From Arthrobacter antioxidans (GTDB taxonomy: Bacteria > Actinomycetota > Actinomycetes > Actinomycetales > Micrococcaceae), in NCBI RefSeq assembly GCF_023100725.1, contig NZ_CP095501.1:2418001-2482000 (forward strand): a stretch of DNA of 64,000 nucleotides, given 5' to 3'. The translations under genes were made by a program, and so were the position numbers. Positions within the stretch are counted from its first letter, which is position 1; each line of letters opens with the position of its first letter. The notes under the pieces are model-generated. The model searched no databases. It was not told where the DNA came from and worked only from the letters and a program-made list of their open reading frames with translations. Shown in pieces: positions 1 to 11,325 of the stretch.

Positions 1-403
1 GCGACTCGGCGTAGCGGGTGTACATGCGCAGCAGGTCGCCGGCGAACAGTGCGGCCTCGTCGCCGCCCTCGCCGCCCTTGACCTCGATGATGACGTTGCG
101 GCTGTCGTTCGGGTCGCGCGGGATGAGGAGGCGGCGCAGCTTCTCCTGCGCCGTTGCGAGCTGCTCCTCGAGGACGGGCACCTCGGCCGCGAACTCCGGA
201 TCCTCGGAGGCCATGCCGCGGGCCGCCTCGAGGTCGTCCTCGAGCGCGCTCCAGCGGTTGTGCGCGTCGACGATGCGTCCCAGTTCCGCGTACCGGCGGC
301 CGAGCCTCCGGGCCAGCGCCTGGTCGGCGTGGACGGCCGGGTCGGCGAGCTGGTCCTGCAGCTCGGAGTGTTCGTCGAGCAGTCCCTGGATGGACTCAAA
401 CAT
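1..403 (-). CDS. prfA: Peptide chain release factor 1, N-terminal part (runs off the window)
   Basis: RF1 reads UAA and UAG in the ribosomal A site and triggers release of the finished protein. Only the first 134 codons are present. The gene starts at the ATG at 403-401, which follows a purine-rich AAAGAGG ribosome site. The conserved RF1 segment with '[15 protein letters not shown]' lies just before the window edge. The anticodon-like tripeptide and the GGQ hydrolysis motif fall outside the window. It follows rho in the same direction with a strong hairpin between them, so it probably has its own promoter or depends on read-through. Identification is secure from the conserved segment. Confidence 0.95.
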   Translation of the reverse strand, partial: MFESIQGLLDEHSELQDQLADPAVHADQALARRLGRRYAELGRIVDAHNRWSALEDDLEAARGMASEDPEFAAEVPVLEEQLATAQEKLRRLLIPRDPNDSRNVIIEVKGGEGGDEAALFAGDLLRMYTRYAES

Positions 404-493
404 CGGGTGTACCTCTTTCGGCTTGTGCAGCCAGTCTACGAAGGTCGGGACGGCGGGGAGGACCAGGTTGCCGGTTGGTTGCCGGTTAACGGA

Positions 494-546
494 CAAAGCC
501 GTCCGGGACGAACCGGCCGATATACGGCCTGCTCGTCCCGGACGGC
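494..546 (-). terminator. Hairpin terminator downstream of rho
   Basis: A perfect 14-bp inverted repeat (498-511 with 533-546) encloses a second 5-bp stem (515-519 with 525-529). On the minus strand it lies 9 bp beyond the rho stop codon and is followed by TTTGT. The U tract is short, so termination may be partial. The position between rho and prfA suggests it reduces read-through into prfA. Confidence 0.7.
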
Positions 547-555
547 TGCCCGGTG

Positions 556-2760
556 CTAGTCGGAGTCCTTGGAGCCCAGCGTGGTCTTCTGGACCTGCAT
601 CAGGAACTCGACGTTGGACTGCGTCTCCCGGATCTTGTTGGTGAGCAGCTCCAGTGCCTGCTGGGTCTCGAGACCCGACAGCACGCGGCGCAGCTTCCAC
701 ATGATCTTGACCTCGTCGGGCGAGAGCAGGTTCTCCTCGCGACGCGTGCCGGAGGCATTGACGTCCACGGCGGGGAAGATGCGCTTGTCGGCGAGGTTCC
801 GCGAGAGGCGGAGTTCCATGTTGCCGGTGCCCTTGAACTCCTCGAAGATGACCTCATCCATCTTGGACCCGGTCTCCACGAGGGCGGTCGCGAGGATGGT
901 GAGCGAGCCACCGTTCTCGATGTTGCGCGCGGCACCGAAGAACCGCTTCGGCGGGTACAGCGCTGCCGAGTCGACGCCACCGGAGAGGATGCGGCCCGAC
1001 GCCGGAGCGGCCAGGTTGTAGGCGCGGCCGAGGCGGGTCATGGAGTCGAGGAGCACGACGACGTCCATGCCCATCTCCACGAGGCGCTTGGCGCGCTCGA
1101 TGGAGAGTTCGGCGACCGTGGTGTGGTCGTCGGCGGGGCGGTCGAACGTCGAGGCGATGACCTCGCCCTTCACCGTCCGCTGCATGTCCGTGACTTCCTC
1201 GGGACGCTCGTCCACCAGGACCATCATGAGGTGGACCTCGGGGTTGTTGATCGTGATGGCGTTCGCGATCGCCTGCAGGATCAGGGTCTTGCCGGCCTTG
1301 GGCGGCGAGACGATCAGGCCGCGCTGGCCCTTGCCGATCGGGGCCACGAGGTCGATCACGCGGGGGCCGATCTTCTTCGGGTCCGTCTCGAGGCGCAGGC
1401 GGTCCGAGGGGTAGAGCGGCACGAGCTTCGCGAACTCGACGCGGTCCTTCAGCTCCTCGGCAGGCTTGCCGTTGATGGAGGTGACGCGGACCAGGGCGTT
1501 GAACTTCTGGCGTGCGGCGGCCTGGGTCTCACCCTCGCGGGGAGCGCGGATGGCGCCGACGACGGCGTCGCCCTTGCGCAGGTTGTGCTTCTTGACCTGG
1601 GCGAGCGAGACGTAGACGTCGTTCGGGCCCGGCAGGTAGCCGGAGGTACGCACGAAGGCGTAGTTCTCGAGGACGTCGAGGATGCCCGCGACGGGCAGCA
1701 GGACGTCGTCGTCGGTGACCTCGACGTCGTCGACCTCGGGGTTCTGGTTCCGGCCGCGTCGGCGGTCGTTGCGCTCGTTGCGGTCGCGGAAGCGGCTGTT
1801 GCGGTCCTCGGGACCGTTCCCTCCGTTGCGGTTCGCACGGTTGCGGCGGTTGCGTCCGCGGCCCTCGTCCTCGGTGGAGCCGTTGCCGCGGTTGTCGCTG
1901 CGCTCGTTGCCGCTGCGGCCGCCGTCGTTCTGGCCGTCATTGGTCGACTGGCCGTTCGACGGGCTGTTGAACTGGTTGCCCGACTGGTTGCCCGACTGGT
2001 TGCCCGACTGGCCACTGGACTGGTTGGAGCCGTTGGCCGAGCGGTCGTCGTCGCGGCCGTTGCGGGAACGGCTGCGTCGCTCGCTGCGGTCGCTGCGCGC
2101 CTCGCCCTGCTGTCCGGACGGGGACTCGGCCTGCGACTCGCCCTGCCCGGCGTTCTGGGACTCCCCCTGCGCACCGTTCTGGGACTCGTTCTGGCCCGAC
2201 GGGGCGTCCGAGCGGTCCTCGCCGCGACGGTTGCGGCGGTTGCGCTGGCTGCGGCCGCCGTTCTCGCGGTCGCCGCGGTCCTGCTGCTCGGCACCCGAGC
2301 CGTCCTCGGCGCCGTCGCGGGACGGGGCCTCGGCCGGGTCGGCGGTGGCGGTCTCGGTCGGGACGGAGACGACGCCGTCGCTGCCCGCGCGGCGGTTGCG
2401 GTTGCGGGTGCGGGGCTGACGCTCGGCCGGAGCGGACTGCGCGTCCTGGTCCTGGTTGTCCTGTGCCCCGTCCTGCGTGCCCCCCGTGGCCGGACGCTCA
2501 GCGTCGGCGCTGCGCTCGGTGCGGACGGTGGGGGCCTTCTGGCGGTCGGCGACCGCGGAGCCCCGCTGGTGGTCGGAGATCGCGGAGACGAGATCGCTCT
2601 TGCGCATCCTCGATCCACCGGTGATGCCGAGCTGGCCGGCAAGTGCCTGCAGCTGGGCGAGCTTCAGGCCGGCGAGACCGCTGCTCTTGGAAGTTGTTGC
2701 GCCGGTTGCTTCAGCGTCTTGGGTGGCCACACCTGGTAACAGGTCAGTGGTTTCAGTCAC
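556..2760 (-). CDS. rho: Transcription termination factor Rho with long disordered insert
   Basis: Rho is the hexameric RNA-dependent ATPase that ends transcription. The 734-residue protein is much longer than the roughly 420 residues of E. coli Rho. An N-terminal helical region (about residues 25-65) comes first. It is followed by about 260 residues rich in Asn, Gln, Gly, Arg, Ser and Asp, including '[12 protein letters not shown]', and then by the RNA-binding cold-shock-like domain ('[15 protein letters not shown]') and the ATPase core with Walker A 'SPPKAGKT'. The start chosen is the GTG at 2760, because GGAAGGA lies 6 nt upstream and the product begins '[10 protein letters not shown]'. 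An in-frame ATG 69 bp upstream has no such site. Long polar inserts are known in actinobacterial Rho and add RNA contacts. Confidence 0.95.
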   Translation of the reverse strand: MTETTDLLPGVATQDAEATGATTSKSSGLAGLKLAQLQALAGQLGITGGSRMRKSDLVSAISDHQRGSAVADRQKAPTVRTERSADAERPATGGTQDGAQDNQDQDAQSAPAERQPRTRNRNRRAGSDGVVSVPTETATADPAEAPSRDGAEDGSGAEQQDRGDRENGGRSQRNRRNRRGEDRSDAPSGQNESQNGAQGESQNAGQGESQAESPSGQQGEARSDRSERRSRSRNGRDDDRSANGSNQSSGQSGNQSGNQSGNQFNSPSNGQSTNDGQNDGGRSGNERSDNRGNGSTEDEGRGRNRRNRANRNGGNGPEDRNSRFRDRNERNDRRRGRNQNPEVDDVEVTDDDVLLPVAGILDVLENYAFVRTSGYLPGPNDVYVSLAQVKKHNLRKGDAVVGAIRAPREGETQAAARQKFNALVRVTSINGKPAEELKDRVEFAKLVPLYPSDRLRLETDPKKIGPRVIDLVAPIGKGQRGLIVSPPKAGKTLILQAIANAITINNPEVHLMMVLVDERPEEVTDMQRTVKGEVIASTFDRPADDHTTVAELSIERAKRLVEMGMDVVVLLDSMTRLGRAYNLAAPASGRILSGGVDSAALYPPKRFFGAARNIENGGSLTILATALVETGSKMDEVIFEEFKGTGNMELRLSRNLADKRIFPAVDVNASGTRREENLLSPDEVKIMWKLRRVLSGLETQQALELLTNKIRETQSNVEFLMQVQKTTLGSKDSD

Positions 2761-3091
2761 GAAGGATCCTTCCCCCTCGTCGGGCGGCCACATGATCCGT
2801 GGTCCGCGGTGGTTTGCCCCGTGCCGCATATGAAGCAGGCGGGGGATCAGCCCGACCGGATACGATCCGGCAGGCCTGGGTGGAGCTGGAAACCTGAGAA
2901 TGTCCCTGCGCGGGAGGTTGAGTCCATGCGCTCCGGGATAGGGTCGGAGGCTACACCGTCAGGATGTGCTGCTGCTGATGGGACCTGCAGTGTTGCGGCG
3001 GTCCAGAGAGGACGGCCGACTCAACAGAAGCACACGGTACTTTTCGAAACGTACTGTTCGAGATGCACAGTAGGTCGGCGTGAACGCCTCG
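2761..3091. other. Intergenic region between thrB and rho (probable rho leader)
   Basis: This 331-bp stretch contains no supported gene. It must hold the rho promoter or the rho mRNA leader, because rho follows thrB after this gap. A 6-bp inverted repeat TACTGT/ACAGTA with a 9-nt spacer lies at 3052-3072. It adjoins an AT-richer stretch, the only low-GC patch here. Rho genes are often autoregulated through their leaders, but nothing in this sequence proves that. Confidence 0.4.
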
Positions 3092-4075
3092 CTACCCCTG
3101 GTGCCCTCTTATTTTAGCACCTTCCCGCTCCACTGCCAGCCGGAGGACCCGCCACGCCCCCGGCGTGTCGCCCGCATCGATCAGGCGCCGCAGTGCCTCC
3201 TCGGCCGCGTCGGCACCGGCCTCGCCCACGGCGAGGGTCAGCACGCTGGGCCCCGCACCGGAGATGGTGCTGGCGAACCCGGCGGCGCGCAGTCCGCGCA
3301 GCAGGGTGGCGCTCGGCAGCATGGCCGGCGCGCGGTAGTCCTGGTGGATCGCATCCTGCGTGGCCGGGAACAGCAGGGAAGGGTCGGTGCCGAGCGCATG
3401 CACGATGAGGGCCGCCCGGCCGGCGTTGGCGGCGGCACCGGCGTGGGACACGGATGCCGGCAGCAGCGCCCGGGCACTCTCGGTGGACAGCGCCCGGTCG
3501 GGAACCGCGAGGATCGGGATGACGTCCGGGTGCACCTCGACGCGCGTGCTGTGGAACGCGCGGCCACTCTCCCAGGAGATCGCGAGGGCGCCCATGAGGG
3601 CGGGCGCCACGTTGTCCGGGTGGCCCTCGATCGAGGCCGCCCACTGCAGGAGGTGCGCGGCGTCCATCCGTTGGTCGGCCGGCAGCAGCGCGTTGCCCGC
3701 GAGGACCCCTGCGACGATCGCCGCCGCGGAGGACCCCATCCCCCTGCCGTGCGGGATCACGTTCACGGTGTCGAGGCGGAGCCCGGGAGCGCGGCGCCCC
3801 GCCCGATGGAGGGTGCTGATCAGGGAGCGCGCCACGAGGTGGGTCCCGTCGAGCGGCAGGTCGTCGGCTCCCTCCCCCGTGGGACGCACGGTCGTCGTTC
3901 CCGACGTCGTCGTGCGGACGCGCACGGTGTCGTAGAGCGAGAGCGCGAGCCCGAGCGCGTCGAAGCCCGGCCCGAGGTTCGCACTCGTGGCGGGGACCCT
4001 GACCTCGACGTCCTGGCCGGCGTCGACGGCCGGGAGGTCGAGCTGATCCTCCGGCAGGGGTGCCGCGTGCAGCAT
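3092..4075 (-). CDS. thrB: Homoserine kinase
   Basis: It phosphorylates homoserine with ATP to give O-phosphohomoserine, the substrate of threonine synthase. The 327 residues are normal for this GHMP-kinase family member. 'VRVPATSANLGPGFDALGLA' is the N-terminal family signature. The glycine-rich ATP loop 'PHGRGMGSSAAAIVAG' lies near residue 105. A C-terminal 'STISGAGPSVLTLA' is the third GHMP motif. The ATG lies one base after the thrC stop codon, so translation is probably coupled. It is the last threonine gene of the run. Confidence 0.97.
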   Translation of the reverse strand: MLHAAPLPEDQLDLPAVDAGQDVEVRVPATSANLGPGFDALGLALSLYDTVRVRTTTSGTTTVRPTGEGADDLPLDGTHLVARSLISTLHRAGRRAPGLRLDTVNVIPHGRGMGSSAAAIVAGVLAGNALLPADQRMDAAHLLQWAASIEGHPDNVAPALMGALAISWESGRAFHSTRVEVHPDVIPILAVPDRALSTESARALLPASVSHAGAAANAGRAALIVHALGTDPSLLFPATQDAIHQDYRAPAMLPSATLLRGLRAAGFASTISGAGPSVLTLAVGEAGADAAEEALRRLIDAGDTPGAWRVLRLAVEREGAKIRGHQG

Positions 4076-4076
4076 G

Positions 4077-5180
<1,104 letters not shown>

Positions 5181-6512
5181 TTAGATTCCCTCTACTCGGA
5201 GCACGGATGAGACGGCGGTGATGACGTCGAGCGCGGCGACCTGCGCGACGGTCGCTGCGAGGGACGCCTCCGGCGCGCGGTGGGTGACGATGCGCAGCTC
5301 GGCGGTGGTGCCGCCGTCGGGCCCGCCCTGGTGGATGCGCTGGCGCATGGTCTCGATGGAGACGCCGTTCTCGGCGAAGATCTGGGCGATCCGGGCGAGG
5401 ACGCCCGGCTGGTCGGCGACCTCGAGCCCGATGCAGTAGCTGGTGCGGACGGTGTCGATGCTCAGCGGCGGGACGTGCCCGGTGGTGGTCTCGGTGCGGC
5501 CCGGGCCGCCGAGCACCATGCGGCGCGCGGCACTGACGACGTCGCCCAGCACTGCCGAGGCCGTGGGGGTGCCGCCGGCGCCCTGGCCGTAGAACATCAG
5601 TTCCCCGGCGTTCTCCGCCTCGATGAACACCGCGTTGAAGGCGCCGTGGACGGCGGCCAGCGGGTGGGAGCGTGGCAGCAGGGTGGGGTGGACGCGGACG
5701 CCGACCCCCGCCGCGCCGGCGTCGTCGGTGAGGATCTCCGCGATGGCCAGCAGCTTGATGACGTAGCCGTCCTCCGCCGCGGCCGCGATGTCGTCGGCCG
5801 TGACCGAGGTGATGCCCTCGCAGTGGACGTTCTCGAGGGCGAAGCGTGTGTGGAAGGACAGGGAGGCGAGGATCGCGGCCTTCGCGGCGGCGTCGTGGCC
5901 CTCGATGTCGGCCGTCGGATCCGCCTCCGCGTACCCGAGGTCCTGGGCGGCCTTCAGCGCGTCCGCGAAGGAGGCGCCCGTGGAGTCCATCTGGTCGAGG
6001 ATGTAGTTGGTGGTCCCGTTGACGATGCCGAGGACGCGCGTGATGCGGTCACCGGAGAGGCTGTCGCGGATGGGGCGCAGGATCGGGATGGCTCCGGCGA
6101 CGGCGGCCTCGTAGGAGAGCTGGACACCGGCGGCGTCGGCCTGCTCGTAGAGCTCGGGCCCGTCCTGCGCGAGGAGCGCCTTGTTGCCGCTGACCACCGT
6201 GGCCCCGTGCTCGATGGCGCGGAGGATGAGGGACTTGGCGGGCTCGAGGCCGCCCATGAGCTCGATCACGATGTCGGCGTCCTCGACGAGCTTCCCGGCG
6301 TCGAGCGTCAGGAGCCCGGCGGGCAGCTCGACGTCACGCTCGGCATCGAGGGTGCGGACGGCGACCCCGATGAGTTCGAGCGGTGCTCCGGCACGGCGGC
6401 CGAGGTTCTCCGCGTCCTCGAGCAGGATACGGGCGACCTGGGAGCCGACGTTGCCGCAGCCGAGCAGGGCGACGCGGAGGGGCTGGCGGGAGGGCGTGGC
6501 TGGCGTGTTCAT
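5181..6512 (-). CDS. hom: Homoserine dehydrogenase
   Basis: It reduces aspartate semialdehyde to homoserine, the branch point to threonine and methionine. The protein has 443 residues. The nucleotide-binding motif 'GCGNVGSQVA' lies near the N terminus, the catalytic domain includes 'GIVNGTTNYILDQM', and a C-terminal ACT domain ('DQPGVLARIAQIFAENGVSI') provides feedback control by threonine in this family. The ATG overlaps the lysA stop (ATGA). It is monofunctional, without an aspartokinase domain. Confidence 0.97.
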   Translation of the reverse strand: MNTPATPSRQPLRVALLGCGNVGSQVARILLEDAENLGRRAGAPLELIGVAVRTLDAERDVELPAGLLTLDAGKLVEDADIVIELMGGLEPAKSLILRAIEHGATVVSGNKALLAQDGPELYEQADAAGVQLSYEAAVAGAIPILRPIRDSLSGDRITRVLGIVNGTTNYILDQMDSTGASFADALKAAQDLGYAEADPTADIEGHDAAAKAAILASLSFHTRFALENVHCEGITSVTADDIAAAAEDGYVIKLLAIAEILTDDAGAAGVGVRVHPTLLPRSHPLAAVHGAFNAVFIEAENAGELMFYGQGAGGTPTASAVLGDVVSAARRMVLGGPGRTETTTGHVPPLSIDTVRTSYCIGLEVADQPGVLARIAQIFAENGVSIETMRQRIHQGGPDGGTTAELRIVTHRAPEASLAATVAQVAALDVITAVSSVLRVEGI

Positions 6513-8068
6513 ACGGTCCGTGGGGCTCCTGGTTCCGTGGCGGGCAAGGCGGGTTCGCGCTCGACGTCCCTGCGGAACAGGTCCTCCTCGGTCTCGCCGC
6601 GCACGATCAGCCGGGCACGGCCATCGGCCACCGCCACGACGGGCGGGCGGGTCAGGTAGTTGTAGTTGCTCGAGAGCACCCAGCAGTAGGCTCCGGTGCC
6701 CGGGACGGCGAGGAGGTCACCGGCTCCGGTGTCCTCGGGGAGGTAGACGTCCCGCACCACGATGTCACCGCTCTCGCAGTGTTTTCCAACCACGCGGGAG
6801 AGCACCGGGTCCGCCCCGGGCGTCCGGGACGCCAGGACGGCCGAATAATCCGCGCCGTAGAGCACCGGACGGGCGTTGTCGCTCATGCCGCCGTCCACCG
6901 ACACATAGCGTCGCGGGTGCGTAACGGAGGCGCCCTGCAGTTCCTGGGAGCCGCTGGCCGGGGCGTCCACGCGCACGGTCTTGGTGGTGCCGGTGGTGTA
7001 CAGGGTGAACGTCGTGGGACCGACGATGGCGCGGCCCGGCTCGATCGAGATCCGCGGGACCTTCAGCTGCAGCTCGCGGCAGGTCGTGCCGACGACGGAC
7101 GCCATGGCACGGGCGATCTCCGCCGCCGGGCGCGGTTCGTCCTCCTCGGTGTAGGCGATGCCGTAGCCGCCGCCGAGGTCGAGCTCGGCGAGTTCGACGC
7201 CGTGCCGGTCCCGGACCTCCGCGAGGAAACCGAGCAGCCGCTGCGCGGCCAGTTCGAAGCCCTCGGGCTCGAAGATCTGCGACCCGATGTGGCAGTGGAC
7301 GCCGAGGAGGTTGATGCCCGGGTGGGCGAGCGCGTCCGCGACGGCGCGCGCTGCGGGTGACGAGGCGCCGTCGTCCTGGGCCTCCTGTCCTCCCCCGGCC
7401 TGGCCCGGTCCCTGCTCGGTGGTCAGCGACAGGCCGAACTTCTGGTCCTCGTGCGCCGTGGCGATGAACTCGTGGGTGTGGGCGTGGACGCCAGGCGTCA
7501 GGCGGAGCATGACGTTGGCGCGGCGCCCGCGCTGCACGGCCAGGTCCCCGACGAGGGCGACCTCCTGCAGGCTGTCGACGACGATCCGGCCGAGGTCGGC
7601 GTCGATGGCGCGCGTGATCTCCGCCGCCGACTTGTTGTTCCCGTGCAGCCCGAGCCGGTGGCCCGGCATGCCGGCGCGGAGGGCGACGGCGAGCTCTCCG
7701 CCGGAGCAGGTGTCGAGCCCCAGCCCCTCCTCGCGCACCCAGTGGGCCACTTCGGTGCACAGGAAGGACTTGCCGGCGTAGAACACGTCGACTCCCCCGC
7801 ACAGGTCACGGAAGGCGTCGTCGAAGGCGTCGCGGAACGTGGCGGCACGAGCGCGGAAGTCGCGCTCGGACATGACGAACAGCGGGGTGCCGTACTCCGC
7901 GGCGAGATCGGCCACGGACACACCGTCGATGCGCAGCACGCCGTCGTCCCCGCGCTCCACGTCCTCGGCCCACAGCTTCTGCTCCAGCCGGGCCTGGTCC
8001 TCCGGGACGGAGAGCCAGTGGGGCGCGAGCGGGGAGGCCCCGTTCGGTGCGGTCCCGTCCACGCTCAC
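6509..8068 (-). CDS. lysA: Diaminopimelate decarboxylase
   Basis: This PLP enzyme removes carboxylate from meso-diaminopimelate to make lysine. The chosen start is the GTG at 8068, which overlaps the argS stop (GTGA), giving 519 residues. A longer reading frame continues upstream but would run inside argS. The PLP lysine lies in '[10 protein letters not shown]'. The substrate motif '[10 protein letters not shown]' and the active-site Cys in 'CESGDIV' are present. A short Gly/Gln-rich insert near '[11 protein letters not shown]' is unusual and probably a surface loop. Confidence 0.96.
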   Translation of the reverse strand: MSVDGTAPNGASPLAPHWLSVPEDQARLEQKLWAEDVERGDDGVLRIDGVSVADLAAEYGTPLFVMSERDFRARAATFRDAFDDAFRDLCGGVDVFYAGKSFLCTEVAHWVREEGLGLDTCSGGELAVALRAGMPGHRLGLHGNNKSAAEITRAIDADLGRIVVDSLQEVALVGDLAVQRGRRANVMLRLTPGVHAHTHEFIATAHEDQKFGLSLTTEQGPGQAGGGQEAQDDGASSPAARAVADALAHPGINLLGVHCHIGSQIFEPEGFELAAQRLLGFLAEVRDRHGVELAELDLGGGYGIAYTEEDEPRPAAEIARAMASVVGTTCRELQLKVPRISIEPGRAIVGPTTFTLYTTGTTKTVRVDAPASGSQELQGASVTHPRRYVSVDGGMSDNARPVLYGADYSAVLASRTPGADPVLSRVVGKHCESGDIVVRDVYLPEDTGAGDLLAVPGTGAYCWVLSSNYNYLTRPPVVAVADGRARLIVRGETEEDLFRRDVEREPALPATEPGAPRTV

Positions 8069-9714
8069 ATCCTCTCCGGCGCGGAGACGCCGAGGAGGTC
8101 GAGGCCGTTGGCCAGGACCTGCTGCGTGGCGTTGTTCAGCCACAGGCGGGAGCGGTGCACGTCCTCGACGGGCGCGTCGCCGAGCGGCGCGACACGGCAG
8201 GCGTCGTACCAGCGGTGGTAGGTCCCGGCGATCACCTCGAGGTGGCGGGCCACGCGGTGCGGTTCGCGGAAGGTCGCGGCCTGGGCGACGACGCCGGGGA
8301 ACTGGCCGAGGGCGGCCAGCAGTTCACCCTCCGTGGGGTGGCTGAGCGACGCCGCGTCGAAGGAGCCGGTGTCCACGCCCGCCGAGACGGCGTTGCGGGC
8401 GACGGCGTGGGTCCTGGCGTGCGCGTACTGCACGTAGAACACCGGGTTCTCGTTGGTGCGGCGGGTCAGCAGGTCGAGGTCGATGTCGATGTTCGAATCC
8501 GCGGAGAACCGGGCCAGCGTGTACCGGGCGGCGTCCACGCCGACGGCGTCCACGAGGTCCTCGAGGGTCACCACCGTGCCGGCGCGCTTCGACATACGGA
8601 CGGGCGCGCCGTTCTGCATGAGGTTCACCATCTGGCCGATGAGCACCTCGACGCTGGCGGGGTCGTCGCCCAGGGCAGCTGCGGCGGCTTTCAGGCGGGC
8701 CACGTACCCGTGGTGGTCGGCGCCCAGCATGATGATGTTGAGGTCGAAGCCCCGGCGGCGCTTGTTGACGAAGTAGCCGATGTCGCCGGCGATGTACGCA
8801 GGAGCACCGTCGGACTTGATGACGACGCGGTCCCGGTCGTCACCGAAGTCCGTCGACCTCAGCCACCAGGCGCCGTCCTCGAAGAAGAGGTTGCCGGATC
8901 CCTTCAGCTGCTCGAGCAGGCCGCCGACGAAGTCGTTCTCGAACAGCGAGTGCTCGTGGAAGTAGACGTCGAAGTCCACGCCGAAGTCGTGGAGCGACGC
9001 CTTGATGTCGGTGAACATGAAATCGACGCCGACGGCCCGGAAGCGCTCGACGGCGTCGGCCTCGGGGAGCGTCAGGATGTCGGGCTCGGCCGCGACCACG
9101 CGCTGCGCGATGTCCTCGATGTACTGGCCGCCGTAGCCGTCGTCGGGGGCAGGCCTGCCCGCGGCGCTGGCGTGGAGCGAGCGCGCGAACCGCTCGATCT
9201 GCGCACCATGATCGTTGAAGTAGTACTCCCGCACCACGCTGGCGCCCTGCGACTGGAGCACGCGGGCCAGCGCGTCCCCCACCGCAGCCCAGCGGGTCCC
9301 GCCGATGTGGATGGGGCCCGTGGGGTTCGCCGAGACGAACTCGAGGTTGATCTTCTGGCCGGCGAGCGCCGTGCTCCCGCCGTACGCGGGGCCTGCCTCC
9401 ACGATCGTACGGGCCAGCTCGCCGGCCGCTCCGGCGTCGAGCGTGATGTTGAGGAAGCCGGGGCCCGCGATGTCCACGCTCTTCACGCCCTCGATGCCGG
9501 CGAGGCGTTCGCTGAGGATCTGGGCGAAGTCGCGGGGGTTCATCCCCGCCTTCTTGCCGAGCTGCAGGGCGATGTTCGTGGCCCAGTCGCCGTGCTCGCG
9601 GTTCTTCGGCCGCTCCACCCGCACCTCCGACGGGAGGTCGACCGTGAAGTCACCGGCCTCGACGGCGGCCTTCAGGCAGGCGGAAATAGCGGCAGAGAGT
9701 TCTTCGGGAGTCAC
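8065..9714 (-). CDS. argS: Arginine-tRNA ligase
   Basis: It charges tRNA-Arg with arginine. The class I synthetase has 549 residues. An N-terminal tRNA-recognition domain comes first, then the HIGH-type motif in '[14 protein letters not shown]' and the KMSKS equivalent 'MSKRAGTVV'. A C-terminal DALR anticodon-binding domain ends the protein. The start is a GTG at 9714. The gene heads the minus-strand argS-lysA-hom-thrC-thrB run, with overlapping or abutting junctions throughout. The promoter should lie in 9715-9929, but no clear -35/-10 pair was found. Confidence 0.97.
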   Translation of the reverse strand: MTPEELSAAISACLKAAVEAGDFTVDLPSEVRVERPKNREHGDWATNIALQLGKKAGMNPRDFAQILSERLAGIEGVKSVDIAGPGFLNITLDAGAAGELARTIVEAGPAYGGSTALAGQKINLEFVSANPTGPIHIGGTRWAAVGDALARVLQSQGASVVREYYFNDHGAQIERFARSLHASAAGRPAPDDGYGGQYIEDIAQRVVAAEPDILTLPEADAVERFRAVGVDFMFTDIKASLHDFGVDFDVYFHEHSLFENDFVGGLLEQLKGSGNLFFEDGAWWLRSTDFGDDRDRVVIKSDGAPAYIAGDIGYFVNKRRRGFDLNIIMLGADHHGYVARLKAAAAALGDDPASVEVLIGQMVNLMQNGAPVRMSKRAGTVVTLEDLVDAVGVDAARYTLARFSADSNIDIDLDLLTRRTNENPVFYVQYAHARTHAVARNAVSAGVDTGSFDAASLSHPTEGELLAALGQFPGVVAQAATFREPHRVARHLEVIAGTYHRWYDACRVAPLGDAPVEDVHRSRLWLNNATQQVLANGLDLLGVSAPERM

Positions 9715-9929
9715 TCGTCCAGCATAGCGGCGCGGCCCCGACCGCCCGGATTTTCGTGACGTGGGTCAAGTGTCCGTGGAACCGTGCCGTCGAACCGTCC
9801 ATAGTGGCCAGGGAAACGAATGGATGAGTAGATCGTTGGGCTGACCACGGATGTTAGTTTCAGGTTCAATGATTCCGACGGTTCGGACGCCCGCCCCGTC
9901 TCGCCGCGGCACCCCGACAGGAGCACCCA

Positions 9930-10454
9930 GTGACCAGCACAGGCCCGACCCGAACCACTGCACGCGCGGCATCCGCCACGCCCGGCTTCCCCCGCCACAG
10001 GAGGATCCTGACGGCGCTCGCCGCCGTGTCGATCCTCGGCACCGCAGGCTGCGCCGGTGCCGATGCCGAGGAACCCGCCGCAGGCACGCCGGGATCGGAG
10101 CAGCCGGCGGCCGACGCCCCGGCACAGACGCCGGCGGCCGGCGGATCCTCCGGCGGGGTCTACAAGGACGGCACCTACAGCGGGACGGGCAGCTACCAGT
10201 CCCCCGCCGGGCAGGAGGAGGTGGGCGTGACGCTCACCCTCGAGGCCGACGTCGTCACCGCCGTCGAGGTGGAGCCGATGCCGGACAACCCCACCACCAC
10301 CGAGTACCAGGGCCGCTTCGCGGGCGGGATCTCGGACGCCGTGGTCGGGAAGAAGCTGGACGAACTCTCCGTGGACAAGGTGGCAGGGTCCTCCCTGACG
10401 AGCGGCGGGTTCAACGACGCCCTGGGCAAGATCAAGAGCGAAGCGCAGCTCTAG
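9930..10454 (+). CDS. FMN-binding domain lipoprotein
   Basis: A 174-residue predicted exported lipoprotein. The signal segment 'RHRRILTALAAVSILGTAGC' ends with a lipobox Cys at residue 41 and has a twin arginine before the hydrophobic core, which suggests Tat export. A disordered Ala/Pro linker follows. Residues about 85-174 form an FMN_bind domain ('YKDGTYSGTGSYQSPAGQ'). The segment 'SSLTSGGFNDAL' matches the site where ApbE attaches FMN to a Thr. The GTG start has AGGAG 8 nt upstream. It is the first gene of a flavin operon with apbE and an NqrB/FNR fusion. Its likely role is electron transfer outside the membrane. Confidence 0.85.
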   Translation: MTSTGPTRTTARAASATPGFPRHRRILTALAAVSILGTAGCAGADAEEPAAGTPGSEQPAADAPAQTPAAGGSSGGVYKDGTYSGTGSYQSPAGQEEVGVTLTLEADVVTAVEVEPMPDNPTTTEYQGRFAGGISDAVVGKKLDELSVDKVAGSSLTSGGFNDALGKIKSEAQL

Positions 10455-10464
10455 GCGCGCCGGC

Positions 10465-11325
10465 GTGGCGGATTCCTTCAGCTTCGAGGCGATCGGCACC
10501 GGCTGGCGCGTGGACACCGGCGCTGCACTCCTGCCCGGCCAGCGGGCACAGCTGCTCCATCTCGCCCGGGAGTACGACGCCCTCTACTCGCGGTTCCGCA
10601 CCGACTCCGGCGTCGCGGCGCTCGCCGCTGCCGGCGGCTCGCTGCCCCTGCCTCCCCACGGTGCGGAGCTCGGGCGCCTGCTGCGCTCGCTCCACGACCT
10701 CACGCGCGGCGGCGTCTCACCGCTCGTCGGCGACCCGCTCGCCGCGCTGGGCTACGACGCCGGCTACTCGCTGACTCCCACGCGGGCCCCCGCCCCCGCC
10801 CGGGCCTGGGACGACGTCCTGACCTGGACGGACGACGGCGTCACGCTGCGGGAACCGGCGATCCTCGACGTCGGCGCGGCCGGCAAGGGACAGCTCGTCG
10901 ACCTCATGCTGGAATACCTGCGCGCCGAGGGCCACGAGGACGTCCTGGTCGATGCCAGCGGGGACATGCGCCGGGCTGCCGGCGGCACCATCAGCGTCGC
11001 CCTCGAACACCCCTACGACCCGTCGTCGGCGATCGGTGCGGTCGGTCTGGGGACCGGCGCACTGTGCGCGTCCGCGTCGAACCGCCGCGCGTGGGGCGAC
11101 GGCCTGCACCATGTCCTGGACGCGAGGACCGGCCGGAGCGTGGACACCGTCGTCGCGACCTGGGTGCTGGCCGCTGACGCCATGACGGCCGACGGCCTGT
11201 GCACCGCCCTGTTCCTCACCGATCCCGCGGACCTCGCGGGAACCTTCGAGTTCGACTACGTCCTGATGTACTCGGACGGACGAGCCCGCTATTCCGCACC
11301 CCTCGCAGGAGCCCTTTTCTCATGA
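10465..11325 (+). CDS. apbE: FAD:protein FMN transferase (ApbE family)
   Basis: The family transfers FMN from FAD to a Thr or Ser of partner flavoproteins. It has 286 residues. Family motifs include 'LDVGAAGKGQLVDLM' and 'VDASGDMR' in the middle, and 'DARTGRSVDTVVATW' in the C-terminal half. The start is a GTG at 10465, 10 bp after the lipoprotein gene. No signal peptide is visible, although the presumed target upstream is exported. This implies flavinylation in the cytoplasm before export. The stop overlaps the next gene's ATG (ATGA). Confidence 0.88.
   Translation: MADSFSFEAIGTGWRVDTGAALLPGQRAQLLHLAREYDALYSRFRTDSGVAALAAAGGSLPLPPHGAELGRLLRSLHDLTRGGVSPLVGDPLAALGYDAGYSLTPTRAPAPARAWDDVLTWTDDGVTLREPAILDVGAAGKGQLVDLMLEYLRAEGHEDVLVDASGDMRRAAGGTISVALEHPYDPSSAIGAVGLGTGALCASASNRRAWGDGLHHVLDARTGRSVDTVVATWVLAADAMTADGLCTALFLTDPADLAGTFEFDYVLMYSDGRARYSAPLAGALFS

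Noticed and set aside
553..2739. A 728-codon plus-strand frame opposite rho
   Set aside because: It is the mirror of the rho gene. Its product is a low-complexity Val/Ala/Leu/Arg string without any motif, and the minus strand encodes unmistakable Rho.
2809..3117. Plus-strand 102-codon frame in the rho leader
   Set aside because: No ribosome site, odd composition and it runs into the end of thrB on the other strand.
9715..9929. A tRNA-Arg gene upstream of argS
   Set aside because: No cloverleaf could be folded in this stretch on either strand.
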